A DNA stretch of 64,000 nucleotides from Forficula auricularia (taxonomy: Eukaryota; Arthropoda; Insecta; Dermaptera; Forficulidae). How positions within the stretch are numbered: the first letter of the stretch is position 1; every line of letters starts with the position of its first letter. The notes below the pieces were generated by a model, which saw only the letters and a program-made list of their open reading frames with translations, was not told the origin of the DNA and did not search any database. Location of the stretch: positions 13,678,048 to 13,742,047 of the forward strand of contig JALMQS010000085.1 in the NCBI GenBank assembly GCA_024734495.1, given 5' to 3'. The position numbers were made by a program, and so were the translations under genes. Positions 20,624 through 32,761 of the stretch are shown piece after piece.

Positions 20624-21231
20624 CAGCGATTCTAAACAGGGGGGCCGAGGAAAGTATGTAGGTGGGTCGTGAAAATATTATAATTTTTAGAGTTTTTACA
20701 TCTTTACAAATAAACAAAAATAAAATATGTTACTAGTTTTTATAAGTGATAAATATGTAAATGACAGAAGAATTTAATGACATCTCAATATACTTAAACA
20801 TGGTTAAACTAAATGAAAAAAATTGAGTCCATAGGTAAATTTGACCCGAACAGTCAGACAGACAAAATTACAAGTTGAATAAAACCGTGTAAATATTTTT
20901 TATAAGTCTAGATTTACAATTTTTATACTATAGCAAATATACCTATTTTTCAAGAAATATGTTATTACTGACAATCTGATAAAGTATTTTTTGTTCATTA
21001 AAAAACGTTAAAAAATATACATATATAAATGTTATGTTAAGTTGTGCTTTTTGATTTTTTCATGAATTATCGATACATTTGAGGGGTTTTTTGTACGAGT
21101 AATTACAGAGTATGTTACCTAATGGTAGGGGGGGGGTACTGGGCTTGAAAATATTTTAGTATTTTAAGGGGCCGCGAATATACTATCTTATTTTAAGGAG
21201 GCCGCGACTAATAAAAGGTTAAGAACCACTG
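20624..21231. mobile_element. hAT-like non-autonomous element, diverged
   Basis: Right end read inward is CAGTGGTTCTTAACCTTTTA, as at 48219; left end CAGCGATTCTAAACAGGGGG is a weaker match. GGCCGCG blocks lie just inside the right end. The 8-bp flanks (CTCTACTT and CTACTACT) do not match well, so the boundaries are less certain than for 48219-48604. Confidence 0.5.
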
Positions 21232-21327
21232 CTACTACTTGATACAAATAAACAAATACCTATATATAAATATATATGTATAAATAATTTTGATAGAGTC
21301 TACTTATATATATTATTGTATAAAAAA

Positions 21328-21550
21328 TACTTGGTAGGTTTCACATTAAGATATAAAAATAAAATGAATTTATTTTTGTAGAGTCTTTAATCTCGAATAT
21401 ATATATATATATATATATCTCGATAGTTACTTTCTGTTGCTCCTGAAGTTGGAGTTGAGTCAACTGAAATATATATATCGAGATTAAAGACTCTACAAAA
21501 ATAAATTCGTTTTAATTTTATATCTTAATGTGAAACGTACCAAGTATTTT
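21328..21550. repeat. Family E palindrome with hammerhead-like centre
   Basis: 'tggtaggtttcacattaaga', 'gtagagtctttaatctcga' and an AT run recur inverted on the right. On the plus strand the middle reads CTGAAGT, TGGAGTTGAGTCAAC..., GAAATATATATATC, GAGA: a hammerhead-like order with A9 replaced by T. 'tttcaccaagtaccaac' follows at 21570. Confidence 0.7.
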
Positions 21551-21609
21551 TTATCCAATAATTTTAAAAAATGTTTCACCAAGTACCAACACCAAATTCC
21601 TTAATAACT

Positions 21610-22188
21610 ACTTATATATATAGTTTCAAAGGTTTCATATTCATCTTCAATATTTCTTATACAATAGTATATTTGTAAAAACAATGTAAATTATATTTTT
21701 AATTTTTACTGATTAATCCCCATTTCTGATTGTAATCTCCTTTGTGTTTTTTACATGATTATATAGGGAGTAAATGAGCACCTCCAAATAAAGACTGATG
21801 TTTTCTTTTAATCTATACTTATTGCCTGTAGGGTAGGCAACCAGAAGCGAAGGAGAAGAGAACTCGCCCCTTGCAGGAAAGGAATGACGCTACGCTGAGT
21901 GAAAGCCATAAGATAATAGAAATTAAATAAATCTTTTGATTACTATCAGAAAATTTTTCCTAATATACATCGTTATCTTTATCTTTTCATCAAACTAAAA
22001 TAAATGAGACATACTTGTACAAACTAAAAATTGAATAAAATAATAATATATTTAAAAAATATCATAAGATAAATATATATACTAATATATATCTAACACC
22101 TCCAAAAAAATAATTAAAAGTCTAAATAGAATTTTTTTAAGCTTAGTAAATATGTCTTTGGATTGTGATTTTTTAAGGGGATAAACAT
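21610..22188. other. No gene recognised
   Basis: AT-rich spacer between family E copies. A GC-richer stretch at 21830-21905 has no frame of interest. Confidence 0.35.
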
Positions 22189-22239
22189 TTTGGCCGATAT
22201 ATACAAATAACATCTACAGCTAAAGAAGTTTCACTTTAG

Positions 22240-22436
22240 TTTTTAAGGAATTTGGTGTTGGTACTTGGTGAAACATTTTTTAAAATTATTGGATAAAAAT
22301 ACTTGGTAGGTTTCACATTAAGATATAAAAAAATAAAACGAATTTATTTTTGGAGAATCTTTAATCTCGATATATATATTTCGAGGTGACTAACCCATCT
22401 TCAGGAGAAACAGAAAGTAACTGACCTGGATAAGTC
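22240..22436 (-). mobile_element. Family E (Penelope-type) repeat, single arm
   Basis: Contains the 'aaggaatttggtgttggta' block, 'cttggtaggtttcacattaa', 'tttaatctcgatatatata' and a hammerhead-like motif. Same order as the 21.3-21.6 kb copy. Runs directly into a 137-bp tandem repeat. Confidence 0.6.
22368..22415 (-). ncRNA. Hammerhead-like motif, AU-stem type
   Basis: TCTC, CTGAAGA, T, a short GGGT/ACCTC stem-loop, GAAA, alternating AT forming stem III, C, then GAGA. TCTC/GAGA gives stem I. CTGAAGA fits CUGANGA. Stem II has one weak pair. Confidence 0.55.
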
Positions 22437-22845
22437 GAAATTGAATACAAGTCAATGGTAAAATTTATTTTTAAAGTTAACAAAAGGGTAAATATTTAAT
22501 ATTAGTGGAGGGAGAAAAGGTAGGGAGTCTACTTTTGTTTAATTTTGAGTGGCCTTTTGAGAAATGAGGATTTCGAATTTGAATACAACTCAATGGTAAA
22601 ATTTATTTTTAAGATAACAAAAGGGTAAATATTTAAAATTAGTTGAGGGAGAAAAGGTAGAAAGTCTACTTTTGTTTAATTTTGAATGGCCTTTGAGCAA
22701 TGAGGATTTCGAATTTGAATACAACTCAATGGTAAAATTTATTTTTAAGATAACAAAAGGGTAAATATTTAAAATTAGTGGAGAGAGAAGTCTATTTTGT
22801 TTAATTTTGAATGGTCTTCTGAGAAATGAGAATTTACACACAAAA
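22437..22845. repeat. Tandem repeat, about 137-bp unit, three copies
   Basis: Unit landmarks 'tacaactcaatggtaaaatt', 'acaaaagggtaaatattta', 'gagggagaaaaggtag', 'ttttgtttaattttga' start at about 22446, 22584 and 22720. The last unit is truncated. The 88-codon minus frame across it is a repeat artefact. Confidence 0.9.
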
Positions 22846-22959
22846 CAAATTTGCAAATATTTAAATAATGTAATACAATGATTGTACTTTTCTTGACTTC
22901 TAATTGAGTTTCACTTTCACTGTGAGCTTATGTGGATGAGGCTCACACATTTTGAGTGG

Positions 22960-25650
22960 GCAATATACAAACACTATATTTTTGGCTGAATGGGTCTGGG
23001 CACAGGATAAACCCTGAGATGGTGTGCTCAATTTGTAATAAGTATGATATATGATATATTCATATTTTAAATGTATGTTATATTCGATATACAATGCATT
23101 GAGGGAATTTTATTTGAGGGACTCTATTGAGAATGTTGAAAATTTTTGGGACATTTTTTGAGCTTACAGAAGTTGAGGAGCTTATATAATTTTATTGGGG
23201 GTGCTCTACGTCTCCTTTCATTTATTATAAATGAATGAGAGGGAATTTCCTTCTTTTTTTTGTATAATTTCACAATTTTATTTGTTCTCAATCCTTGTGT
23301 ATAAAATTAAAGAATTCTCATCTAGCTCCGAAGTGCCGATGTATAGATTGTAGATTCTTTCTGGATGTCACTGGAACCTTTATTAAAAAACTGATGTAAC
23401 TGAGTGGACTGTAGGGATTTTTATTGTTCTCGATACTTATGTATTAAAAGGAAGGTTTATTTTCTTTTTCTTCTTAATAAATTATAAAGCAATAAATTTG
23501 TTATATTTATAATTTAATGAGATGATCAATGAAATATTTACATATGTTGAATGTAGTATGCTGATTTTCAATAAGGTGGGCGGTTGTCCAAATGCAAACT
23601 GCTTCTGTAGACAATCCTTTTCAATCCTTATTCCAATTATAATAGATTCGAAATTTGGTTTCAAGGTTTAATTATTATAAGAGAAGCTCCAGTAGAGATC
23701 TCTTATCCAGGTAACTTGAACACTAAAATATATGATACTGAACGAACTTCTTTATAGTAAAACTAATACTCAATGTACTGTTTCCTATCCAATTTGCAAG
23801 CAAGTGTGCAAGGTAAGAGTAAAATTTCCAACTGAACTGGCTTGCTCTGTTTACATTCACTAACTCGAAGTAGGCCCGCCAGAGGCATGAGATTCGCTCT
23901 TTTATAAAATAAAAAATACTAAAATTTGAATTTTAGACACCTTGTATTGAATTTTAATAATTCTATATATGCAATAAATGAATAAATAAAATAAATAATA
24001 TTTTTTTTTAATTACTACCCTTCTGTATAAGTTTAATACGTATTTTTTTAAACTAATATACAACTTTAACGGGTATTATGATTTCAAGTGAATATGAATA
24101 CTTATTCATCGCATTGGGGTATATCTTGAAAGCCTCACTAGTTTTAAAAAGTATCATTTAGTTAAAAAAATTGAGAAATACAGATAATATATGAGAATAT
24201 ATTCTAATTTTCTATTGGTTTTTAAAAGAGCATTGCCACAGACTGCAGCACTTTATACCTACATCTTCGGACAATATCAACTTGATAGTTTTTCCTCGAC
24301 AAGAGTGTCTGGAAATCCGTTCAGGCACCACTTGATGGGTGGCTAGGCTGCCACCTTGGGGTTCAGTTTATTTTTCTAATTTGAGAGCTCGCTTGAATTG
24401 CTCTTGAAGGAGACAAACACCCTTCAAGGGATTTTGTCACCTCTCCATTCTGATGCTCGCCTGTTTGAGTTGAGTTCAGTCAGGTCTCCCAGGAACACAC
24501 CCAACATGATTTATTATATTGATATAGAATTACATTAAACATCTTTATTCACATGTTGTGTAAACTTTCTTTTATTTCTTATATATACCTAATTTTTAAT
24601 TTTTTTAGGTCAAGGTTGTTTAAAAATAAATCACCCTTTTTTTCCCTTTTATCATAATATTAGGTATATCATCAGTGTGCGCAGCATCCATGGATCTATA
24701 AAATAATTTTGAAATCCTCCTTTAAGCGTTTAAACCTTTATCTGTATGTTACATAATTTTTCTCCCCATATAAGGACTGCCAGATCGAGTATATTAACTG
24801 GATTACAAACTCATTTTTTAATGACCAAAATTGTCTTTTTTCAAATGAATTATCCTATGCAAATAGGTACTCTTTCTGTATAGTATTTTGGCTACTTAGT
24901 TAATTAAAATACTACTCTAAAATACCACATTTAAGTTTATAAACCTAACAGAAATACTGAACGACTCATGTATGTCAAACTAGACATTTAAAATAAGATT
25001 TTGTTAAGGGAAAATGGTGGGTGTTCTTGGTGAAACATTTTAAATAAAGAAATGAAAATTTTGAAAAATTTAAGAAATTATTTAAAATTTAAAATACTTG
25101 GTAGGTTTCTCAAAAATTAAAATAAGACATAGTTTGGTACTTAAATCCCTTCATTTAATACTTGACAATTTTTTTTTTAACCAATTATTATTAGGACGCT
25201 ACGGTTTCTTTTTTTAGAATTGGTTATCAACTTTTGATAGATGCAGTGAAAATCATTCACAGGCAAATGCATTTTATAATCGATTAGAGTTCACCCTTCC
25301 GTTATTCTCCTCTCACCATAATTCGAGTCTCGAAAGTCGGACCAAAATACATGGCTTTATACAACTGGTAATAATTTAAGTTTCAAATTTCATTTAATTG
25401 GGATTTTTTGGCTTCACCTTTCCCAATTCGCACCCTTAAACTTTAAAATTTTAAATTTTTCTCTCAAGTTATATAAGTATGTAAATTTTCAGCTTTCTAG
25501 CTTGCCCAGAAGTATATTTTAAGCATACATAAATTTCCAAACATACATATAAAAAAATAATAGATTATTATTTATTATACACATCTAGAAATAGGGGTCG
25601 AACTTTCGAAAATTTAATTTACAATTCAATATGATCACCTGACCCTCAAG
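22960..25650. other. 2.7 kb with no recognised gene
   Basis: Mostly AT-rich. A GC-richer block at 24230-24510 has no frame longer than chance and no motif I know. 25020-25110 contains 'ttcttggtgaaacatttta' and 'cttggtaggttt', a weak family E remnant. Frames at 22900-23094 and 23482-23664 have no features. Confidence 0.4.
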
Positions 25651-25655
25651 TTTAT

Positions 25656-26815
25656 CATAAAGATTTGGAAGAAATTCACGGGTTAGGGGGTTTTTGGGTT
25701 GACAATTTGATCTGTCACGGTCTTATCTTCGGCTAATAATTTGTTTTTGATGGGTTTTTTGTTAATTGAAATAATTATTCACAGGTGGTTGTTTGAATAA
25801 AAATTTATAATTACATTTTTTCAATTTTATTTGAATAAAATTAATTGTTTTTTTTAATTTAAATTACACTAATAGATCATTACAAATATTATTATATATT
25901 AGAATTTGCCAATTTAATTAATTAAAAAAAGGCAGATGGGGGAGGAGAGACCAATCGACTTGATTGGGGAATAATGGAATTGAAATAATTATCGGAAAAG
26001 AGGTTTTTTTATCTAATTAGATTTTTCCTCTTATTAAAAACAAGGACTAAAGATGAATAAGGACACTCGATGGTGGAGAAGTAATCTCCGGAATCGAAGC
26101 AAAAAATACAATGTATACATTAATTAATGTAAAATAATTGGTTTAATAAAATTTATAAAAAAAAAAAAAATTAAAAATTAATTAGGTATTGGAGGAGATG
26201 AGATTGGACGATCGACCATGTGGAGAAGAATAATGGAATTGAAATAATTATCGGAAAAGAGGTTTTTTATCTAATTAGATTTTTCCTCTTATTAAAAACA
26301 AGGACTAAAGATGAATAAAGACACTCGATGGTGGAGAAGTAATCTCCGGAATCGAAGCAAAAATACAATGTATACATTAATTAATGTAAAATAATTGGTT
26401 TAATAAAATTTATTAAAAAAAATATATAATTAATTAAAGATATTTTTCTATAAAATATATTAGAATATCAATTTCATTCTCTTGAAAAATCTGACAATTC
26501 GAAGGATCGGTGCCTCCTTCTTCGGGATTTAAAAGGGTCAACGAAAGAACCTCGGTGTATATTAATATTATTTTTAATTGCAATTATATTCAAAACTTTG
26601 TGGCCAGTGATACGTCTTGATGGTGGCCATAGCGGGTCAAAACGTTTGTAAAAATATAAAATAATTTTATTTCAATTTTTTTATTTTGGCTGCTAATAAA
26701 AAATCGACCTTTTTACCTGAATTTAAAATTAAAAATAATATTAATATATCGCTTTTAAGTGAATCAAAAAATTACCGAGCAGCGCTCGGTGTTCCAGGTA
26801 CTTTCTATTATTGTA
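25656..26815 (+). mobile_element. Family D element, copy 1, interrupted
   Basis: Left part 25656-25927 ('attcacgggttagggggttt', 'cggtcttatcttcggcta', 'ttattcacaggtggttg') and right part 26428-26815 ('atttaaaagggtcaacgaaa', 'atggccatagcgggtcaaaa', ending ACCGAGC-agc-GCTCGGT, 'gttccaggtac') are joined without a gap in the copy at 46855-47425. A 500-bp block of family C sits between. The terminal hairpin followed by a fixed tail recalls Helitron-type ends, but CTRR is not seen. No coding. Confidence 0.7.
25928..26427 (+). repeat. Family C tandem dimer inserted in family D
   Basis: Each unit has 'ataatggaattgaaataatt', 'atcggaaaagagg', 'tctaattagatttttcctct', 'acaaggactaaagatgaata', 'acactcgatggtggagaagt', 'aatctccggaatcgaagc', 'ttggtttaataaaattta' and an A-run. 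Inside, TCGAT/ATCGA encloses GGAGA/TCTCC, a two-step stem. AATTAATTAAA stands on both outer sides, consistent with a duplicated target. No reading frame. Confidence 0.8.
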
Positions 26816-27458
26816 AGAACTTTTAATCTAAACTTGTATAAAATAGGCTTAACATCTTCAATGAGCAAGAGTCAAAAAATAAATAAATAAATATATATGA
26901 TCATAATTTAAATTTTTGGTCAAGGTTCACTAGAAATTCATTTATTTAATTGAACATATATACACATAAATATAGATATGAAGTGGTTGGTTTGTATATA
27001 ATAAATAATACTTCATTAATATTCATATATTTTAATGTTTATTTGACTTTCACTGTTTAATTAAGCCGAATATAAATCAGACATTAAAGAGGCTAGTGGT
27101 GATAATATTATTTATGGCTTAGGAAAAAAATAAATAATCATCAAAAATAGCTTAGGAGCTGAAAATCAATTCCCTATTCCTCTTTAACAGGCGCTAATGA
27201 ATGTCAGGTGTGTTTGTAAACTCTTCATTAGTGGAACGATTTCGTCATCAAAAAGAGAAATGAACCGATGATAAACAAAATAAAATAAAATTATAGGCTA
27301 GTTTGTCCGACAATCGTCAAACTAATAGATATTTCGAGTGCTAGTTAAATCAGATATGTGCGCAACAATCTGAAATTTGAGCCTAAAATGCACTCTTGAG
27401 TTTTTTGCCTTTAAGGATAAATTGACTTGACTCCAAATGTAAAAGTAAATAGACAAAT
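26816..27458. other. No gene recognised
   Basis: AT-rich; nothing shared with other parts of the window was noticed. Confidence 0.35.
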
Positions 27459-28089
27459 ATCGACAAAAATTAAACAAAAATTTGTTCCCGTAAACCTATC
27501 AATGGATTCCACTAGATTTTTATACGCTGATTATCATCCAATTTTCCGATTTTTTACAACGCGTCAGAGTTTGAGAAATTATCGGTCGTCATTTTGACCT
27601 TATTTTCGAGTTCCATTAGATATTAAACAGCAATATTTGAAATCAAAATATTTTGTTTACGTAATAGAAAACAGCTTCCTCTTTGATTTTCAAATTACTA
27701 TTTGTTTTTAGCTCGATTAGAACTCGAGTTATAACTAAAAAACTAAGACCATATGTTTTTATCTATGTTAATTATCATCCTTTATAATCACGTAGTTTTA
27801 GTTTTTTAGTTATAACTCAAATTCTAATTGAGCTAAAAACAAGTGGTAATTTGAAAATCAAAGAGGATGCTGTTTTCTATTATGTCAACAAAATATTTTG
27901 ATTTCAAATATTGCTGTTTCTTATACTAATGGGACTCGAAAATAGGTCGAAATGGCCTTTTTCGTCGTTTTGACCGATAATATCACAAAACTCTGACCTG
28001 TTCTAAAAAATCGGGAAATTGCATGATAATCAGCTTATATAACTCTACTGGAATCCATTGTTAGGTTTATCGATACAAATTTTTGTCGA
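27459..28089. repeat. 630-bp near-perfect palindrome, unclassified
   Basis: Landmarks on the left ('aaacctatcaatggattcc', 'gattatcatccaattttcc', 'atttgaaatcaaaatatttt', 'gaaaacagcttcctctttga', 'tagttataactcaa'-like) all recur inverted on the right, arms about 290 bp, loop about 27750-27790. No hammerhead core, no coding, no second copy in the window. Confidence 0.9.
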
Positions 28090-28120
28090 CTAGTATAATT
28101 AAATTCGTGGTGCATTTAAA

Positions 28121-28198
28121 TCATGAGTCAGGTTGCCTGAGTGGTTAGAGAGCTTGTTTTTTAATCAAGCTACAGCGGGTTCAAGCTCAGCTCGCTGC
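28121..28198 (+). tRNA. tRNA-like sequence, probable SINE head or tRNA pseudogene
   Basis: Box A-like TTGCCTGAGTGGTTAGAG (28133-28150) and box B-like GGGTTCAAGCTC (28178-28189) are spaced as in tRNA genes. An anticodon-like hairpin AGCTTG/CAAGCT with a T-rich loop lies between. The acceptor pairing is poor, and a CA-rich repeat follows, so a functional tRNA is unlikely. Confidence 0.45.
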
Positions 28199-28235
28199 AA
28201 ATATTTAACTGTCTATATTCTGATCCCTACACCAA

Positions 28236-28274
28236 ATTACACACACACACAAACACACACACACAAACACACAA
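28236..28274. repeat. (CA)n microsatellite
   Basis: Interrupted CA repeats with AAA breaks directly downstream of the tRNA-like head, a common arrangement in or beside SINEs. Confidence 0.9.
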
Positions 28275-28384
28275 CTAACCTTGATGGCTAAAATGTGCTT
28301 TTGAACTTGATGAAGATCACAGGATTGATTAGCCATTGAGTTTATTAGTAATGAAGATGTTGCAGCTTTTATTTTTGTGATTAA

Positions 28385-28530
28385 AATTTGATTAAAATTT
28401 GAATTTTTCATTTAAATCACACAAAATTAATTATTGAACACGAATATTGTTATTATTTGTTAGTGTTCAATAAATAATTATAAATAATTATGGGTTATTT
28501 AAATAAAAATTCAAATTTTAACCATTGAGT
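28385..28530. repeat. Palindromic repeat, TTTAAATCACAC family, copy 1
   Basis: 'gaatttttcatttaaatcac', 'ttattgaacacgaa' and then the inverse 'gtgttcaataaataattata', 'ttatttaaataaaaattcaa'. Related copies at 34436, 48028 and 54665; the 34.4-kb one is fullest. Confidence 0.8.
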
Positions 28531-29574
28531 TTTCTGATAATTATTATAATAAATTTAAAATTACTTATGTAGTTATTTACGAAAATCATATTAACAAATA
28601 TAAATTGCTCATAATTTACTTCTTAACAGGAGGAATATTTCTCTCTCAAAATAAATTAAATTAAAATAATAATATTAATTTTGCTCAAGACGTTTAAATA
28701 GAAAATACCAAATTGATTTCTAGTCACGAAATAGCAATTTTATAACCTTAGAAGAACATAGGGCCTTAAATTTTTGTCGAATCCAAAAGCCACTTTCGAC
28801 TTATATATTAACAACTCTAATTTGAATATCTGTTAGTGAAATCAAAAATTCTTAACTATTCAAAAGACTTTGAAATTAAAAAAAAACTCTACTAATATTT
28901 AAAAAACTGATTTTGAGTGAAAGAATTTGTGAAGTCGGGGTCTTTTAATTAATATGTATAATTTTCAAATAAATATTCAAGTACCTAAAGATTGAAAATA
29001 AAGTGTTCATCTATTATTTTTCTAAAGAGATCAATTTTCAAATTCATTTGCATTTCTAACAGGAGATAAAATTAAAATTATAATATTAATGTGATGATGA
29101 TGCGGTCAATGGTGGGTGTCGTGGGCAGTCTTTTATCTTTATGAACATTTATTTCAAAAGAACTACCTACTATAGATTGAAAACAGATTTTATTTCAAGT
29201 CGAGATTCTTCCCTTTAATGATAATTGTTTTTTTGAGATACATTTGAGAACTATGAGTCGAATTGTAAATATAAAGTTTGTATCTTTGCAGGTGATATAG
29301 GTTTTTAACTACAAATTTGGACTTTTGCATATCAAATTCAGGATTTTAAAAATCAAAATACGACTTTTTCAAATCAAATTCAGAATTTTATAATTAGTTG
29401 AAAAATAGGAATAAACTGCAACGGATCGTTGCTAAACTTTATCCAAATTCATTTGAAATATTAATAGGTTTATTCCTTTATTATTAATCAGATATCACTT
29501 GCATGTGTACAGTTCATGTTGACTATAATTCAAAAATAATGATCGATTTTCAATTAACAGTCAAGGGATAACAA
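28531..29574. other. About 1 kb without recognised gene
   Basis: AT-rich with no repeat partner noticed in the window. Confidence 0.35.
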
Positions 29575-30010
29575 TTCTACCTTGAGTTGTTTATCATAAA
29601 AGAATTTAGTATTTTTGATTTTAAGTCTATTCTTCCACGTTTTCGAGGTTGCCATTAATACTCAAAACATCAAAAATGGAATGCAATAAGGTTATTCCTC
29701 TAGTATTAGATAAGAATAGATGGTTATTTTTGATTTTAACTCGATTCCTCCATGTCTTCAGCATTGGTTACCAATAAAAACCGAAATGTCAAAAATCCAA
29801 TATAGAATGGTTATTCCTCAAGTACTAGTTGAGAATCGATCGCTATTTTTGATTTTAACTCGATTCCTCCATTTCTTCACCAATGGTTACCAATAAAAAC
29901 CGAAATGTCAAAAATCCAATATAGAATGGTTATTCCTCAAGTACTAGTTGAGAATCAATCACTATTTTTGATTTTAACTCGATACCTCTATGTCTTCAGC
30001 AAAGGTAACG
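29575..30010. repeat. Tandem repeat, 119-bp unit, about 3.6 copies
   Basis: 'ggttattcctcaagtactag' recurs at 119-bp steps (ATTCCTC at 29694, 29813, 29932), with 'atttttgattttaactcgat', 'ggttaccaataaaaaccgaa' and 'caaaaatccaatatagaatg'. The two central units are nearly identical; outer ones have diverged. Confidence 0.9.
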
Positions 30011-31144
30011 GATAAGAAAACAACGCAGTTGCTATGGTTACTTATAAAATTTCCTCCCAAATTTTTAGCATTTCACAGAGAGAAGCCTATCCTATTCTTA
30101 CTTAAGCAAGTTTAAATGAGCTATATTAAAACGATCAAATGAATAAATTTTAAAGAATTAAAAAAGTACTATCTTACTCTGGAGTAAAGTACTTTAAAAT
30201 ATAATTTTACTAAAAACTTTATTTAATTGAAATGATATTTTTATTGAAATTCATCCCCATATGTTTGGATTAATAAGCTGCAATTATTTGAAAAGTTTCA
30301 GCTTTCTAGCACAAACACTTTGAGGGAAAAAATTCACAAAGCAAGTCTCTCAAAAGTCCTTAACTCTTTTGCTACATCACTATCATTAAATTGAATGATT
30401 AAACTTGACTAATCTCTTTATTTAATCGCAAATTCGGTTAATTCTATTTGTACTTTAAATACGAGAACTGGTTAGTTAAAAAATTCAATTATTCCACTGA
30501 GAAAAAATAAAGTTGCTTCACCAACTGCATCGTCCGAGTCGAGTCTAGCCAGTTTAAAATTGTTAACAGTAATGGGATTTAAATTTAATTCCACAAGTTA
30601 TTTCCTGGAGATTCAATTCGAAAGCTTATATCTCTATATACTACTGCATGATGTTGCATTGAATCATCTTAACACCTCTCAATTAGTTTTTCTCTTTTCA
30701 TTGAATTATTCCTTCTCTTGTTAATTTGTATAAATATTCATGGGCAACACTATTTTATGTTTTTTTTCTGAAAATAGTTAAAACTAATTAATTTACGGTG
30801 CTTATTACTAAATAGCAATAATAATTAAATTTAGTTCCAGCTTCTATGATATACAAAATTACAAGTATAAAAATCGTCTAAAATTATCAAATTTGCACTC
30901 TCCCCTTACACTATTATCTAAAATTAAAAAAATACCATTCTTCTTCTTAATGAGTTCTTTACAATGATATCAACCCTTGTTCAACCCTTACAAAAAAATG
31001 ACTTATTAAATCTCTGTCGAGCGCCTCTGGCGGCCGCCATATTTGACAACCCCTTGCCTCACCTTTTATTAAATTTGTTTAAATTAGTTCTCATTAGGGT
31101 TAATTTTAGTTTAATATTATATTGATTTAATTAAATTTGATTTT
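30011..31144. other. About 1.1 kb without recognised gene
   Basis: AT-rich. A short GC-richer patch (31018-31050) contains GGCGGCCGCC, with no frame around it. Confidence 0.35.
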
Positions 31145-32290
31145 TGAAAATAAGAAAAAATCTTAGGTTTAGGGGGTTTTTGGTTTGACAATTCGATCTG
31201 CCACGGTCTCATCTTCGGCAAAGTTGTTTTTGATAGGTTTTTTGTTAATTCAAATTAATTATTGACAGGTGAGTGTCTCGATAAACATATAATTATATAT
31301 TTTAATTTCTTTTATTAATTAATTGGTTTTGTAATTTCATATATAATGATGATTCTTCAAATATTATTATATTTAGAATTTTCCAATTTGATTAATTGGG
31401 ATTGATTGGAGAGGGATTGGAGAAACCAATCGGCTTGATTGGGAATAACGAATTAAATAATTATCGGAAAAGAGGTTTTTTTTATCTAATTAGATTTTTC
31501 CTCTTATTAAAAACAAGGACTAAAGATGAATAAGGACACTCGATGGCGGAGAAGTAATCTCCGAATCGAAGCAAAAATACAATGTATACATTAATTAATG
31601 CAAAATAATTGGTTTAATAAAATTTATAAAAAAAAAAAAAAAAAAAAATTTAATTAATTGGGGAGGATTGGAATTGAGGATGGATTGACGGAGGAGAATA
31701 AGGATTGGGAGAAACCAATCGACTTGATTGGGGAATAATGGAATTGAAATAATTATCGGAAAAGAGGTTTTTTTTATCTAATTAGATTTTTCCTCTTATT
31801 AAAAACAAGGACTAAAGATGAATAAGGACACTCGATGGCGGAGAAGTAATCTCCGCGAATCGAAGCAAAATACAATGTATACATTAATTAATGTAAAATA
31901 ATTGGTTTAATAAAATTTATAAAAAAAAAAAATTAGCAAATTTAATTAATTGGGAGGATTGGAATTGAGGATGGATTGACGGAGGAGAATAATGGAATTG
32001 GAATAATTATCGAAAAAGAGGTTTTTTTATTTAATTAGTTTTTTCCTCTTATTAAAAACAATGACTAAAAAGATGATCAAATACAGTCGATGGTGGAAAA
32101 GTAATCTCCGAAGTCGAAGCTCAAATACAATGTATACATTAATTCATGTAAAATAATTGGTTTGATTAATTGGAAGTATTTTTTATCGAATATTAAATTA
32201 TTTAAAATAAATATTAATATATCACTTTGAACTAAAGCAAAAATTTCGGAGTTCCAGTTACTAATAATAAAATGAAAATTGTTATACGAA
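31145..32290 (+). mobile_element. Family D element, copy 2, interrupted by family C trimer
   Basis: Left part 31145-31400 matches 'ttagggggtttttggt', 'cacggtctcatcttcggc', 'ttgataggttttttgttaat'. After the insertion the right part is short and diverged ('ggagttccagttacta' near 32240). Most of the right half of the 46.9-kb copy is absent. Confidence 0.6.
31400..32163 (+). repeat. Family C tandem trimer
   Basis: Three units, A-runs at 31628-31648 and 31921-31932, the third without a tail. Each junction reads close to TTTAATTAATTGGG followed by GAGGATTGGA. Unit 2 has a longer stem, GCGGAGA/TCTCCGC, than others, as if pairing is maintained. Unit 3 is the most diverged. Either serial insertion at the same target or unequal exchange would give this arrangement. 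Confidence 0.8.
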
Positions 32291-32469
32291 AGGATTAATT
32301 TAAAAAGCGATTCAAAAATTAATATCTCTTCTGGAAGAGTTTAATAAAAAATATATTTTTTAGCGCTATTATTTTGCAATAAAAATACAATATTACTTTG
32401 CAATTTTTTTTTCATAGATTTTCAGTTATTATTCATTATACATTCATCACATTTCTCGTGACAGAATTC

Positions 32470-32575
32470 CAAAACTCTTGCCTGGGCCTGTTATCAAACC
32501 CCGAGCAGGAACGATTTAACCATTAATCAGAATGAGCACGTGCTTAGGCCATCAAGGCAAGAGTTCACTACAGAA
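32470..32575 (-). tRNA. tRNA-like or SINE-like sequence, low certainty
   Basis: Minus strand: ACTCTTGCCT at one end pairs with AGGCAAGAGT at the other like a long acceptor stem. Inside are TGGCCTAAGCACG (box A-like) and GGGTTTGATAAC (box B-like) and a CATT/AATG hairpin. Core tRNA bases are only partly kept, so this is a pseudogene or SINE at best. Confidence 0.3.
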
Positions 32576-32761
32576 ATTTACTTAATATTCCTTATCATCT
32601 GCTGAAATTGAAAATTTTCTCACGGTTGTCAAAAACTTACCCAGAAGAGTAATTTCTCAGATGAGCTTCACTCATACGTTCAAAAAAATAAAAAATAAAA
32701 CAAGATTATTTTCCAAATAAAAATATTATAGAAGGCAGCGGTGTAGCGCTCGTAACGTGTA

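Noticed and set aside
25928..26427. Family C as a retrozyme with a hammerhead
   Set aside because: I looked on both strands for CUGANGA followed by GAAA with pairing and found none, so only the multimer arrangement is reported.
26600..26650. 'cttgatggtggccatagcgg' with 'gtcaaaacg' in family D as a hammerhead
   Set aside because: Order is reminiscent but the core differs at several invariant bases in all copies (26.6 and 47.3 kb).
28121..28198. Functional tRNA gene
   Set aside because: Acceptor stem and anticodon stem are imperfect and a CA repeat follows; called tRNA-like only.
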